Shown piece by piece: positions 55,420 to 63,629 of a stretch of DNA of 64,000 bases (positions are counted from its first letter, which is position 1; every line of letters begins with the position of its first letter). The notes below the pieces were generated by a model. That model had not been told where the DNA came from. It ran no database searches and saw only the letters and a list, made by a program, of their open reading frames with translations. The position numbers and the translations under genes are program-made. Origin of the DNA: Rhodovulum adriaticum (GTDB taxonomy: Bacteria > Pseudomonadota > Alphaproteobacteria > Rhodobacterales > Rhodobacteraceae); contig NZ_SLXL01000003.1 in the NCBI RefSeq assembly GCF_004345735.1, forward strand, positions 62,001-126,000, in the 5' to 3' direction.

Positions 55420-57951
55420 GTGGACATCGCGCAGCGGTTCACGGCACACTCGGCCACGCAAGTACGGGGCAGCGGCGTGTTCAAACCCATCTTTATCCTT
55501 GGGCCGGGGCGGTCCTACACCACGATCATTTCGGCGATGCTGGGCCAGCACCCGCAGCTTTTCGGCTTTCCCGAGTTGAACCTCAGCGTTGCGGACACGG
55601 TCGGCCAGTGGGTCGCGGAAACGACGCACCCGCACCGGGCGTGGATGCGCTTTGGCCTGGTCCGCACCGTGGCGCAGTTTCTGACCGGCAACCAGGGCGA
55701 GGCAGCCGTCGCCCAGGCTGAACAATGGCTGGCCACCCGGCCCGGGATGGCGATGACCGAGCTTTACGGGATGCTGGCGCAGGAAATCGCCCCGCGCCGC
55801 ATGGTCGAGAAAAGCCCGCACATGATTTCCAGCGCGGCGCACCTGGCAAGGATCGACCGGATGGCACCGGATGCGATCTATTTGCATGTCACACGCCACC
55901 CGTTCAGCGCCGGTGTCTCGATGAACAAGACCGAGTGGTTCCGCCTGGCGCTGATGCTGGGCGACCGGCAGGCCTATGACGACCGGCAGGTGCCGCCGGT
56001 GTTCGACGCACAGTTCTATTGGCTGCGCAGCCATCGGCGCATCCTGGATTTTCTGGCGACGATCCCACCCGAGCGGCAGTTGCGGGTCCGTGGCGAAGAT
56101 GTCCTGAGCGATCCGGGCCAGGCCCTGGCCGATATCTGCGCCCGCATCGGTCTGGACAGCGGCGCGCAAGCGGTCGAGCGGATGCTGCACCCCGAGGAGT
56201 CGCCCTTCGCCTGCCTTGGCCCGGCCAACGCGCCCCACGGCAACGACCCCGACTTTCTGGAAAATCCCAGGGTCCGGGCCTATACGCCGCCGCGCGCGCC
56301 GCTTTCGGGGCCGGTGCCCTGGCGCAATGACGGGGCCACTCTGTGCCCCGAGGTGATCGCGCTGGCGCAGGAATTCGGTTACCGCGACGAACAACCGGGC
56401 CCGAAACCGGCCCGCCCGTCCGATCCGCCGACCTGGCCGGATGCGGCGCTGACCTCGCTTGTTACCGATGGGCCCGGCGTGCCGATGGCCCATGCCAACC
56501 TGCTGGACAATTCCTATTGCGAGTTGCCGCCGATGCAGGCCCTGACCCGCGTCGATTACCGCCCGGCGCCCGCTATCGGCTGGATCAATTTCGGCAGCTA
56601 CACCGCGGGCGATCTTGCGGTCTCGGTCTTTGACAGCCGCGATGAACCCGCGCTGGTCGCAACCGATCCGCGCAGCGGGGAAACCCTGTGGCAGACCGCG
56701 CCCGATGTTCTGCCCCCCAGCGGGCAAAGCCGCCTGCGTTGGGTCAGCGGCCTGTTGATGGCGCGGCTGGGCTTTGCCGACGGCAGCCAGCGGCGCTGCA
56801 TCTTTGCGGGCAACGCCGCCGAGATCGTCTGCCTGGATCACACGGGCCGCGTGCTGTGGCGCAACCGCAGCGGCGACGCCGGGCCGCCGCGCTGCATCCG
56901 CTTTACCGCCGACCGCTGCCTGATCTTTGCCACCACACCCACCGATCCGGCGACGCCGGGCCAACTGGTCAAGATGGACCCGGTCACGGGCGAGATCGTG
57001 GACCGCCTGCGCCTGACCGCAGAGGCCGAGGTCGAGGGGCGCCGCATCCGCGGGGGGTACCATGTCTATCAGTCGATCATCGTGGCCGGCGACCACGCCT
57101 ATGTGGAGGGCATGTTCGTACCGGAAACCCCGCAGCCGCCCCAGGCGGACCGTTTTCTGCCAACAACGGTGATGCGGTTCCGCGTTTCGGGCACGCAGGA
57201 CCGCCGTATCGAGCGCGCCGAAGGCGATGTCGCGGTGGCTGCGCCGGTTCTGCAACGAACCATCGGACGGGTGGGCACCCGCCGGCAGGGCGGGTCGCCT
57301 TCTGCGATCAGGGATGCACAGGGGCATCCGGTCATCGTGGCCAACGGGTTCGCCGACACCCCGCCCGGCGCCCCGGATGAATACGTGCTTCAGGCGCTGC
57401 GCGACACGGGCGACCGGCTGGAGCCCCTGTGGCAGTTCCGCATCCGCGGCGAGGAAGACCCCAAGATCACCGCCGCCCCGGCCATCGATCCGCTGACCGA
57501 AACCTATGTCGCGGCCACGCGCACGACGCTCTACCTGTTCGGCAACATCACTGCTCTGACAGGCAACCCCATGCCCGACCTCGCGGTGCCCTCGCTTGAT
57601 CTGCTGGCCGCCCCCTTCCGCCAAGAGGCCACCGCCGCCGAGGTATCCAGCCCCATCATCCTGTCGCGGTCCAAGGGCGAACGGGGGTTCATCGCCTATC
57701 TTGGTCTTGCGGCCTGGGCGCCGGGCGTGGCGCAGAACTATTCCCTGCTGAGCGCGCTGCGTATCGACGTGGCGCCCTATCGCGTGACGCCACTCTGGAC
57801 CGCCTCGACCGCGCAATCGCCCGAGGGCATTCCGATCCCGACCGCGCGCTCGTTCGCGCAGCCCGCGCTGTTCACCCATGACACAGACGGCACGCCCCGC
57901 ACGGGTGTCATCATGAGCAACATGACCGCAGGCGTCGCGATCATGCGTTAG
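55420..57951 (+). CDS. Sulfotransferase fused to PQQ-like beta-propeller
   Basis: 843-residue two-domain protein. The N-terminal sulfotransferase (about 1-330) has the PAPS-binding loop FILGPGRSYTT (about 25-35) and the 3'-phosphate motif TRHPFSAGVSM with Arg and Ser retained, so it should be active. From about 370 to the end there are PQQ-dehydrogenase-like blades (DPRSGETLWQT, DHTGRVLWRN, DPVTGEIVDRL), without Trp-docking calcium or quinone ligands that I can identify. The GTG at 55420 is the start of the open frame; no signal peptide. The 3' end overlaps the convergent hydrolase by 11 bases. The fusion is unusual. Confidence 0.83.
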   Translation: MDIAQRFTAHSATQVRGSGVFKPIFILGPGRSYTTIISAMLGQHPQLFGFPELNLSVADTVGQWVAETTHPHRAWMRFGLVRTVAQFLTGNQGEAAVAQAEQWLATRPGMAMTELYGMLAQEIAPRRMVEKSPHMISSAAHLARIDRMAPDAIYLHVTRHPFSAGVSMNKTEWFRLALMLGDRQAYDDRQVPPVFDAQFYWLRSHRRILDFLATIPPERQLRVRGEDVLSDPGQALADICARIGLDSGAQAVERMLHPEESPFACLGPANAPHGNDPDFLENPRVRAYTPPRAPLSGPVPWRNDGATLCPEVIALAQEFGYRDEQPGPKPARPSDPPTWPDAALTSLVTDGPGVPMAHANLLDNSYCELPPMQALTRVDYRPAPAIGWINFGSYTAGDLAVSVFDSRDEPALVATDPRSGETLWQTAPDVLPPSGQSRLRWVSGLLMARLGFADGSQRRCIFAGNAAEIVCLDHTGRVLWRNRSGDAGPPRCIRFTADRCLIFATTPTDPATPGQLVKMDPVTGEIVDRLRLTAEAEVEGRRIRGGYHVYQSIIVAGDHAYVEGMFVPETPQPPQADRFLPTTVMRFRVSGTQDRRIERAEGDVAVAAPVLQRTIGRVGTRRQGGSPSAIRDAQGHPVIVANGFADTPPGAPDEYVLQALRDTGDRLEPLWQFRIRGEEDPKITAAPAIDPLTETYVAATRTTLYLFGNITALTGNPMPDLAVPSLDLLAAPFRQEATAAEVSSPIILSRSKGERGFIAYLGLAAWAPGVAQNYSLLSALRIDVAPYRVTPLWTASTAQSPEGIPIPTARSFAQPALFTHDTDGTPRTGVIMSNMTAGVAIMR

Positions 57952-58684
57952 CCTCCATCGCCAGGTGCATCCGGGCCAGGTCGGCGGGTTCGGTGCGCAG
58001 GTGGGCCTCCAGCACGCCGCGGTCGCGCAACCGCGCGCCCAGCTCGGTATGGGTCTTGCTCTTGCTGGGAACCGGAAAGATCTGCGGGAAATCCTGGATC
58101 GCGTGGGCGTTGTTGCGGTCCATTTTTAGGTTCTCCGAATGGTAGGCAATCATCGGGCCGACCGTACTGTCGCGGCTTTCGAACAGGGCGCGCAGATCCA
58201 GATAGCGCGGAACTTCCTCGCGCTTGGCGTAATACTCGTAAACCGCGTCGAACTGGCCGGGCCAGCGGGGACCGCACCGCCGCTTGCGGGCGATGTCATA
58301 GTCGCAACAGGTCCGCGCATTCGCCGTCAGGACATCATCCGCCCCGACAAGAAAGCCGTGCAACAGGGCGGCATACCCGCCGGTACAGATCCCCAGGCAT
58401 GTCACCCGCTCGACATCCAGCCGGCGGCGCAGATAGGCCAGAAACTCGACATTCTCTTCGATCGAATCCGTCACCCCGGCAAAGCCGGAATGGTAGGAAT
58501 CGCCGCCGGAATCCCGCGCCAGCAGGACATGGCCCTTGTGGTCCAACATGGCGTTTGAAAATTCGAACTTGCCCGAGGTCGCGGAAACCACCGTGCTGAA
58601 CGCCACGACCAGATGCCTGCCATTCCCGCGCCGCAACAGCAGATCGGGGCCGATTTCTTCTTCCAACATCTTCAACGCAATCAT
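57941..58684 (-). CDS. Alpha/beta hydrolase-like protein with cysteine nucleophile
   Basis: 247-residue protein with VAFSTVVS, RDSGGDSYHSG and the nucleophile elbow LGICTGGYAALLHG, where C100 stands in the serine position, as in dienelactone hydrolases. The C-terminal half is variable and contains several Tyr/Arg-rich helices. No signal peptide. It is convergent with the sulfotransferase fusion (11-base overlap) and 65 bases upstream of the SDR gene on its own strand. Substrate unknown; an acyl or lactone ester of the cluster product would fit. Confidence 0.65.
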   Translation of the reverse strand: MIALKMLEEEIGPDLLLRRGNGRHLVVAFSTVVSATSGKFEFSNAMLDHKGHVLLARDSGGDSYHSGFAGVTDSIEENVEFLAYLRRRLDVERVTCLGICTGGYAALLHGFLVGADDVLTANARTCCDYDIARKRRCGPRWPGQFDAVYEYYAKREEVPRYLDLRALFESRDSTVGPMIAYHSENLKMDRNNAHAIQDFPQIFPVPSKSKTHTELGARLRDRGVLEAHLRTEPADLARMHLAMEANA

Positions 58685-58749
58685 TCCACCTGCCGGCCTT
58701 CGGGGCCTTTAGACGCCCGCGACGGTCCGGGCAGATTGGCCCATCCCCT

Positions 58750-59427
58750 TTACCAGGGCAACGGGCTGCCCCGAAAATCCAGGAAGGCACCGCATTGCGC
58801 CGGGGTCAGCCGATCCACCGTCACACGTATCCCGGCCGCGCTTTGCTCGGGCAAGATCGGGCCGTCGGGTCCGCCCATTTCGGTACGAACCCAGCCCGGA
58901 TGCATCGCGATCCCGATCACGCCGTTCTGCGCCCACACGTCCGAGAACTGGCGAATCCGGTCATTCAGCGCCGCCTTGGATTCCCCATACAGGCGCAGGC
59001 GGCGGCCATTGCCTCGAATCCCGTCGGCGCTGGAAATGAAGACCAGCCGACCCATAGGCGCGTTCTTGAGGTTCTCGAAGATAGCCTCGGCCACGCGGAT
59101 CGGGGCCTCGGTATTGATCGCGAACACTTCTTCGGCCGGGATCGGCGGGCCCGAACCGAAGGCCCCCCCGACCCGGTCATAGGTGCCCGCTGCGTGAATC
59201 GCCACATCCAGCGGGGTATCGCCCAGGTCGCGCCGCAGCTGTTCGATCTGATCGGCGTTGCGCACGTCCAGCCGGTGCATGATCAGATTGTCCCCGCAAT
59301 CGGCCAGGGCCTCAGGGCGGGTGCCAGAGCGCGTGGTCGCATGCACCCGCCAGCCGAGCATGGCGTATTGGCGCGCCAGTTCCGCACCGATGCCGCGGCT
59401 GGCGCCGACGATCAGAACCGTGGACAT
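58750..59427 (-). CDS. Short-chain dehydrogenase/reductase (classical SDR)
   Basis: 225-residue NAD(P)-dependent oxidoreductase. Nucleotide motif LIVGASRGIGAELAR (8-22), HAAGTYD, catalytic S132-S133, Y147 and K151 (YGESK) are all intact. ATG at 59427 has GGAGAG upstream; an upstream frame to 59445 is unlikely. Follows the esterase gene by 18 bases on the same strand. Likely oxidoreductase in the cluster pathway, substrate unknown. Confidence 0.88.
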   Translation of the reverse strand: MSTVLIVGASRGIGAELARQYAMLGWRVHATTRSGTRPEALADCGDNLIMHRLDVRNADQIEQLRRDLGDTPLDVAIHAAGTYDRVGGAFGSGPPIPAEEVFAINTEAPIRVAEAIFENLKNAPMGRLVFISSADGIRGNGRRLRLYGESKAALNDRIRQFSDVWAQNGVIGIAMHPGWVRTEMGGPDGPILPEQSAAGIRVTVDRLTPAQCGAFLDFRGSPLPW

Positions 59428-59445
59428 TCGGTCTCTCCGCTCCAC

Positions 59446-60393
59446 TCAGCGATGCGCATCGAAGAAGGCCATGACCTCGGCCGAGGCGTTCAGGTCGGGC
59501 CGGAACGGCCCAAGCAGACCCATGCCCTTGGGCGCCCCCGGCCAGGCATGCCCCATCCGCGGAACCACGCACAGCATCGAAACCGCAGCGCCGGGGCAGT
59601 TGGTATAGGCGCTGCAGGTCGTGTCCAGGGTGCGCGGCTTGGAAATGGCTTTGGTCGCCCCGGTGCCACAGCCATTCCGGCGGGCAATCGTGCGCACCAT
59701 CTTGGCCGCCGGTTCCATGTAGCCGATATCCTTGGCGAACAGGCCTTCGCCATAGCCCCCTTCGACCGGCGAGCCGCGGTCGCGGTCGCCGTGGATGTGC
59801 ATCACCGGCACCCGCCCCGACCGGCAACGGTCCATGTTCCGCGTCGCGCCCACGCCAACGACCGCCGCGACGGTCTGCGGCTGGTTGCACAGGATATGGT
59901 AGACCAACTGCGACCCGCCCGAGAAACCGGTCAGATAGGCCTTGCTCTCGATCGGGATGAGGCTGGCAACGTCCTTGCGCATCGCGTTGAAGAAGCCCAG
60001 ATCATCGATCCCCTCGCGATGGGCGCGCCCGCAGCAATCGCCTGCGTTCCAGGTCGGGTAATAGCCATCGGGATAGACCACCACGTAATTGCCCCCGCTG
60101 CGCGTCGCATGCAGCTTGGTGCGCGTGCGCATCCACCGCCCCTGTGCCACCGCCGGGTGAAAGGCAAAGATCACCGGCCAGCTTGCGCGTGCCTTGGGGT
60201 TGTTGGGCAGGATCACGGTATAGGTCCGCTCGATCCCGCCGACCCTGATCTTGCGATCGACCCGCTGACCGGCCTCGGCCGCGGGTGCGGAAACCAGTGA
60301 AACGGTCACCAGCAGGCCGGCAAGGCCCGCCCAGGACCGCCGCGCAAGTGCGGTCATCCGAGTTCTGAGGCACGATAGGCGTGACAGCTTCAT
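59446..60393 (-). CDS. Secreted PHB-depolymerase/LpqC-family esterase
   Basis: 315-residue exported serine esterase. A signal peptide precedes the mature chain (AGLAGLLVTVSLVSAPAAEA). The catalytic serine is S158 in TGFSGGSQLVYH, with YPDGYYPTWNAGDCCG (disulfide-forming cysteine pair) and the histidine in MGHAWPGAP, matching LpqC/feruloyl esterase-like polyester hydrolases. It precedes the SDR by 18 bases. A periplasmic or extracellular esterase next to a lipid-like synthase could modify the exported product. Confidence 0.85.
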   Translation of the reverse strand: MKLSRLSCLRTRMTALARRSWAGLAGLLVTVSLVSAPAAEAGQRVDRKIRVGGIERTYTVILPNNPKARASWPVIFAFHPAVAQGRWMRTRTKLHATRSGGNYVVVYPDGYYPTWNAGDCCGRAHREGIDDLGFFNAMRKDVASLIPIESKAYLTGFSGGSQLVYHILCNQPQTVAAVVGVGATRNMDRCRSGRVPVMHIHGDRDRGSPVEGGYGEGLFAKDIGYMEPAAKMVRTIARRNGCGTGATKAISKPRTLDTTCSAYTNCPGAAVSMLCVVPRMGHAWPGAPKGMGLLGPFRPDLNASAEVMAFFDAHR

Positions 60394-60641
60394 GACGAGA
60401 TCTCCCTAGTCTGTACCGCAAGCCAGCGGCGGTGTTGACGCGACTCGGTCCCGCTCACGATAACGCGCCCTTTCCGCGTGCCAAAGCGCCGATCCCCGAT
60501 TGACCTCTGCACGCGGCAAATCGCTGATTTGTCCGGCAAAGCGCGCCGCCCGCCGACGCTGCGCAACGTTGCACCGATGGTTCGAATATGGAAAGAAGAT
60601 AAGGATCGGGTCCGGACCGACCTGCCATATGGGCTTTAACG

Positions 60642-63569
60642 ATGACAGCGCTCAATCACGCTTGGCCCGATAGCGGCGACATTCCCGGCCTGGGCCTGGG
60701 GCCCGGTGTTTCGGTGTCGCGGCGCGGCGACGCGGATGGTTCCGTCTTCGTCAAGAATGCCGGTACGGGCCGGGTCTTGCGGCTTGGCGCCGAGGAGGAT
60801 TTCCTGCTGACCGGCGGGATCGAGGGCGGCAGCCTGCAAGCCTTGTGCGACAGCTTTGCCGAGCGTTTTGGCAAGAAGGCCGCGCCCCAGACCGTGATCA
60901 ACTTTCTCGATCAGATGGTCGAACGGGGCATCCTGGTGCCAGTCGAGGACGCACAGGTTGTCGAAAGCAGCCCTAGCCGCCCGGCCAGCACTGGCCCGAG
61001 CGGCCCCAAGCTGGTCGCTGGCGAGGTCGTAAACGGCGACGCGCCACCGGAGGACGAGGATCCGTTCGGCCCCGAGCTCGACGAGATGGAACAGGAAATC
61101 TTCGGCGAGGGGCGCCGCCCCCAAAAGCCGGGACGCCAGACACCCAAACCCGCCGAAGATGCCAGCAACCCGGATGCCGCAGCGACCTCGCAGCCGCCCA
61201 AGACAGCCCGTTTCCGCCCCAAACGGACGCCCAGGCCCGCCAGCGACCGGGCACCGGCGGGCACCGGCACAGGTGATGCGGCGCAAAATCGGGGCACGCC
61301 CGACCGGGACGCGCGCGCCGAGAGCGCCGCCGGGGCGCGCGATCCCGGGCCAACGTCGGCCCCGCGTGCCAAACCCGCCCCCAAGCCCAAGGATACCCAG
61401 TCGCAAGAGGGCGGCGTTCAGCCCGCGCTGGCCCGGAAAAAGATCAGTTTTCGCGACAAGCTGGACGCGCCAGGGGAAAAACCCGGTGGCATGCTGTCGC
61501 TGTTCGACCCGACCGGGCTTTTGCGCTTTCTGTCCGGGACATTCGGCTGGCTGCGCTATTTCCAGTGGCTGATCTACCCCTTGGTGATCTTCGCGATCAT
61601 GATCACCTTGAACCGCCTGTCGCAATATGGGCTCAGCTTCGCGTTCAGCTTTGGCCAGGTAACCCTGATCGCGACGCTGTTCGTGTCGATGATCACGGTG
61701 AACCTGTTCGCTGTCCTTGTGCCGGCGGTCGTCGCCTATCGCCACGGGGCCGAGATCCGGCATTTCGGCTTCATCTTTGCGCTTTTCGTCATTCCGCGCT
61801 TTTCGATGGACACGACCGGGACGATGCTGCTGGACCGGGCGGGCAAGCTGGCCTTTCACGCCGCCGCCCTGAAGACGCGGCTCACGATCTTCGCCCTCAC
61901 CACCTTCCTATGGGCGGTGACGCGGCAAGAAGGCACCTTCTTGTCCGATCTGGCCTTCATCGTGTCGCAGATCGCCTTGCTGAGCTTCCTTATCACCGCT
62001 TTCCCGCTGCTGCCCGGCAACGGTTACACCTGGATCGCGACCTATGTGGAACAGCCTTTCCTGCGGCAGCGGGCGTTCAACTATCTTTTCGGCACCTCGA
62101 AAAAGATTGTCGAGCGCCTGCCGCCGCCAACCCCGCGCGAGAAGATGGCCTTTGCGCTGTATGCCCTGGGATCGGTCCTGACGATCGGGGTGCTGGCCAG
62201 CCTTTTCGCGCTGCACTTTACCTCGGCCCTTGAGGGCCGGTTCGGCGGTACCGGGCTGCTTATGTTCCTGGGTCTGCTGGTCGCCCTTGTCCTGTGGATG
62301 TCGGTCATGAAGCGGGCCTATCGCAAGGCCGGGGCACAGACGATCCGGCGTGCGGTGGTCAAGGGAATGCGCGACGGCAACACCAACCTGCCGGTCCCCC
62401 TGGGCGGCAAGGCCAAGACCGGCACCACCCTGCCCGTGCCCGCCGGACGCGGCGGCGCCCTGGTCAAGCAGGGCCAGCGCCTGCCCGGACCGCCCCGGCG
62501 GGTGCCGCTGGCCGGTGTCTATACCACCCCGGCCAAGACGCGCTGGCGGTGGGTGCGCCGCGGCGTGCTGGTACTGGGGCTGGCGGCGCTGATCTACGGG
62601 GCCTTTCAGCCCTACACCTACGAAACCGGCGGGGATTTCGTGATCCTGCCCGATCAGCGCAGCAAGGTCAGCCCCCGGGTCGAGGGTGAGCTGGTCGAAA
62701 TCTATGTCGACGAGGGCGATATCGTCGAGGCCGGGCAGCCGCTTGCCCGCCTGTCCGATCTGGCGCCGCGCCACGCCGTCGCCTCGATCGCGGCGGAACT
62801 GGAAAAGGCGCGCGCTGTCCTGTCCCGGCTGGAGGCCGGCGCCAGTTCCGAGGAGATCCAGGTCGCCCGCGAACAGGTCGAACTGGCCAAGGCCGACCTG
62901 CCCTACAAGGAGGGCCAGATGGCCCGCGCCGAGGCGCTGTTCGAACGCGGCACCATTTCCCAGGCCGAACTGGACAGCTATCGCACGGCCTATGCGGTGG
63001 CGCTGCAGAAACTGCGCACCGCCGAGGCCAACCTGGCCGAGGTTCAGGCCCCGGCCAGCGATGCCGATATCCGCATCGCACGCGCCGACGTGAACCGGCT
63101 GGAGGCCGAGCTAGCCTATCAGCAGAACCGCCTGGACGAGGTCGTGATCCGCGCCCCGGTGACCGGTCAGATCGTGACCGAGAATGTCCGCCTTCTGCAT
63201 GGCAAGCACATGTCCGAGGGCGAGCTTTTCGTCGAGATCGAGGACCATAGGGTGGCCCGTGCCGAGGTCCGCGTGCCCGAGGCCGATATCGGCCTGGTCA
63301 CGGCCGGTGATGCGGTGCGCCTGAAGGCCTGGGCCAGCGCCTCCAGCGAATTGGTCGGCGAGGTTGTGGGCATCGCCCCCCAGGCCGAAGAGGCCGAATT
63401 CGGCAATACCGTGCGGGTCAAGACGCAGCTGGACAACAGCAGCGGCTTTTTCCGGCCGGGCATGACCGGCTATGCCAAGATCGACGGCGCCGAGATGAAA
63501 AGCTGGCAGGCCTTCTCTCGCCTGGTCGATCGGTTTTTCCGGATCGAGGTCTGGGGCTGGATCCCATAA
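60642..63569 (+). CDS. PqqD-like/M50-like membrane/HlyD fusion protein
   Basis: 975-residue inner-membrane protein. Residues 20-105 look like a PqqD/RiPP-recognition winged helix (GRVLRLGAEEDFLL, FLDQMVERGILVP). Residues 110-270 are Pro/Ala/Arg-rich and probably disordered. A set of membrane segments (about 294-540) resembles M50 peptidase-like transport proteins, but the HExxH zinc motif is absent; only HGAEIRH (from residue 368) is found. Another membrane segment (about 636-655) leads to an HlyD-type adaptor with lipoyl half-motifs and coiled coil (about 670-975). An ATG at 60642 without a Shine-Dalgarno was taken. Probable role in export of the cluster product. Confidence 0.72.
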   Translation: MTALNHAWPDSGDIPGLGLGPGVSVSRRGDADGSVFVKNAGTGRVLRLGAEEDFLLTGGIEGGSLQALCDSFAERFGKKAAPQTVINFLDQMVERGILVPVEDAQVVESSPSRPASTGPSGPKLVAGEVVNGDAPPEDEDPFGPELDEMEQEIFGEGRRPQKPGRQTPKPAEDASNPDAAATSQPPKTARFRPKRTPRPASDRAPAGTGTGDAAQNRGTPDRDARAESAAGARDPGPTSAPRAKPAPKPKDTQSQEGGVQPALARKKISFRDKLDAPGEKPGGMLSLFDPTGLLRFLSGTFGWLRYFQWLIYPLVIFAIMITLNRLSQYGLSFAFSFGQVTLIATLFVSMITVNLFAVLVPAVVAYRHGAEIRHFGFIFALFVIPRFSMDTTGTMLLDRAGKLAFHAAALKTRLTIFALTTFLWAVTRQEGTFLSDLAFIVSQIALLSFLITAFPLLPGNGYTWIATYVEQPFLRQRAFNYLFGTSKKIVERLPPPTPREKMAFALYALGSVLTIGVLASLFALHFTSALEGRFGGTGLLMFLGLLVALVLWMSVMKRAYRKAGAQTIRRAVVKGMRDGNTNLPVPLGGKAKTGTTLPVPAGRGGALVKQGQRLPGPPRRVPLAGVYTTPAKTRWRWVRRGVLVLGLAALIYGAFQPYTYETGGDFVILPDQRSKVSPRVEGELVEIYVDEGDIVEAGQPLARLSDLAPRHAVASIAAELEKARAVLSRLEAGASSEEIQVAREQVELAKADLPYKEGQMARAEALFERGTISQAELDSYRTAYAVALQKLRTAEANLAEVQAPASDADIRIARADVNRLEAELAYQQNRLDEVVIRAPVTGQIVTENVRLLHGKHMSEGELFVEIEDHRVARAEVRVPEADIGLVTAGDAVRLKAWASASSELVGEVVGIAPQAEEAEFGNTVRVKTQLDNSSGFFRPGMTGYAKIDGAEMKSWQAFSRLVDRFFRIEVWGWIP

Positions 63570-63601
63570 CGGTTTGAAACCAGCCATCGGCCGCGTCTTA
63601 C

Positions 63602-63625
63602 CCTGCCCGCAGCCGTTCGGGCGGG
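63602..63625. terminator. Hairpin between convergent genes
   Basis: 8-bp stem CCTGCCCG/CGGGCGGG (one T-G pair) with an 8-base loop, between the HlyD fusion and the convergent sulfotransferase. No T-tract on either strand, so its termination strength is uncertain. Confidence 0.4.
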
Positions 63626-63629
63626 ATGC

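Noticed and set aside
55393-57879. 828-codon minus-strand frame opposite the sulfotransferase fusion
   Set aside because: Antisense shadow; the plus strand has the PAPS loop and propeller blades.
60394-60641. TTGACC at 60500 as a promoter for the HlyD fusion
   Set aside because: No acceptable -10 hexamer at 16-18 bases; too weak to list.
61744-61764. HGAEIRH as a zinc protease motif
   Set aside because: Spacing does not give HExxH (it is HxxExxH) and the surrounding helix does not match; treated as a degenerate M50-like region.
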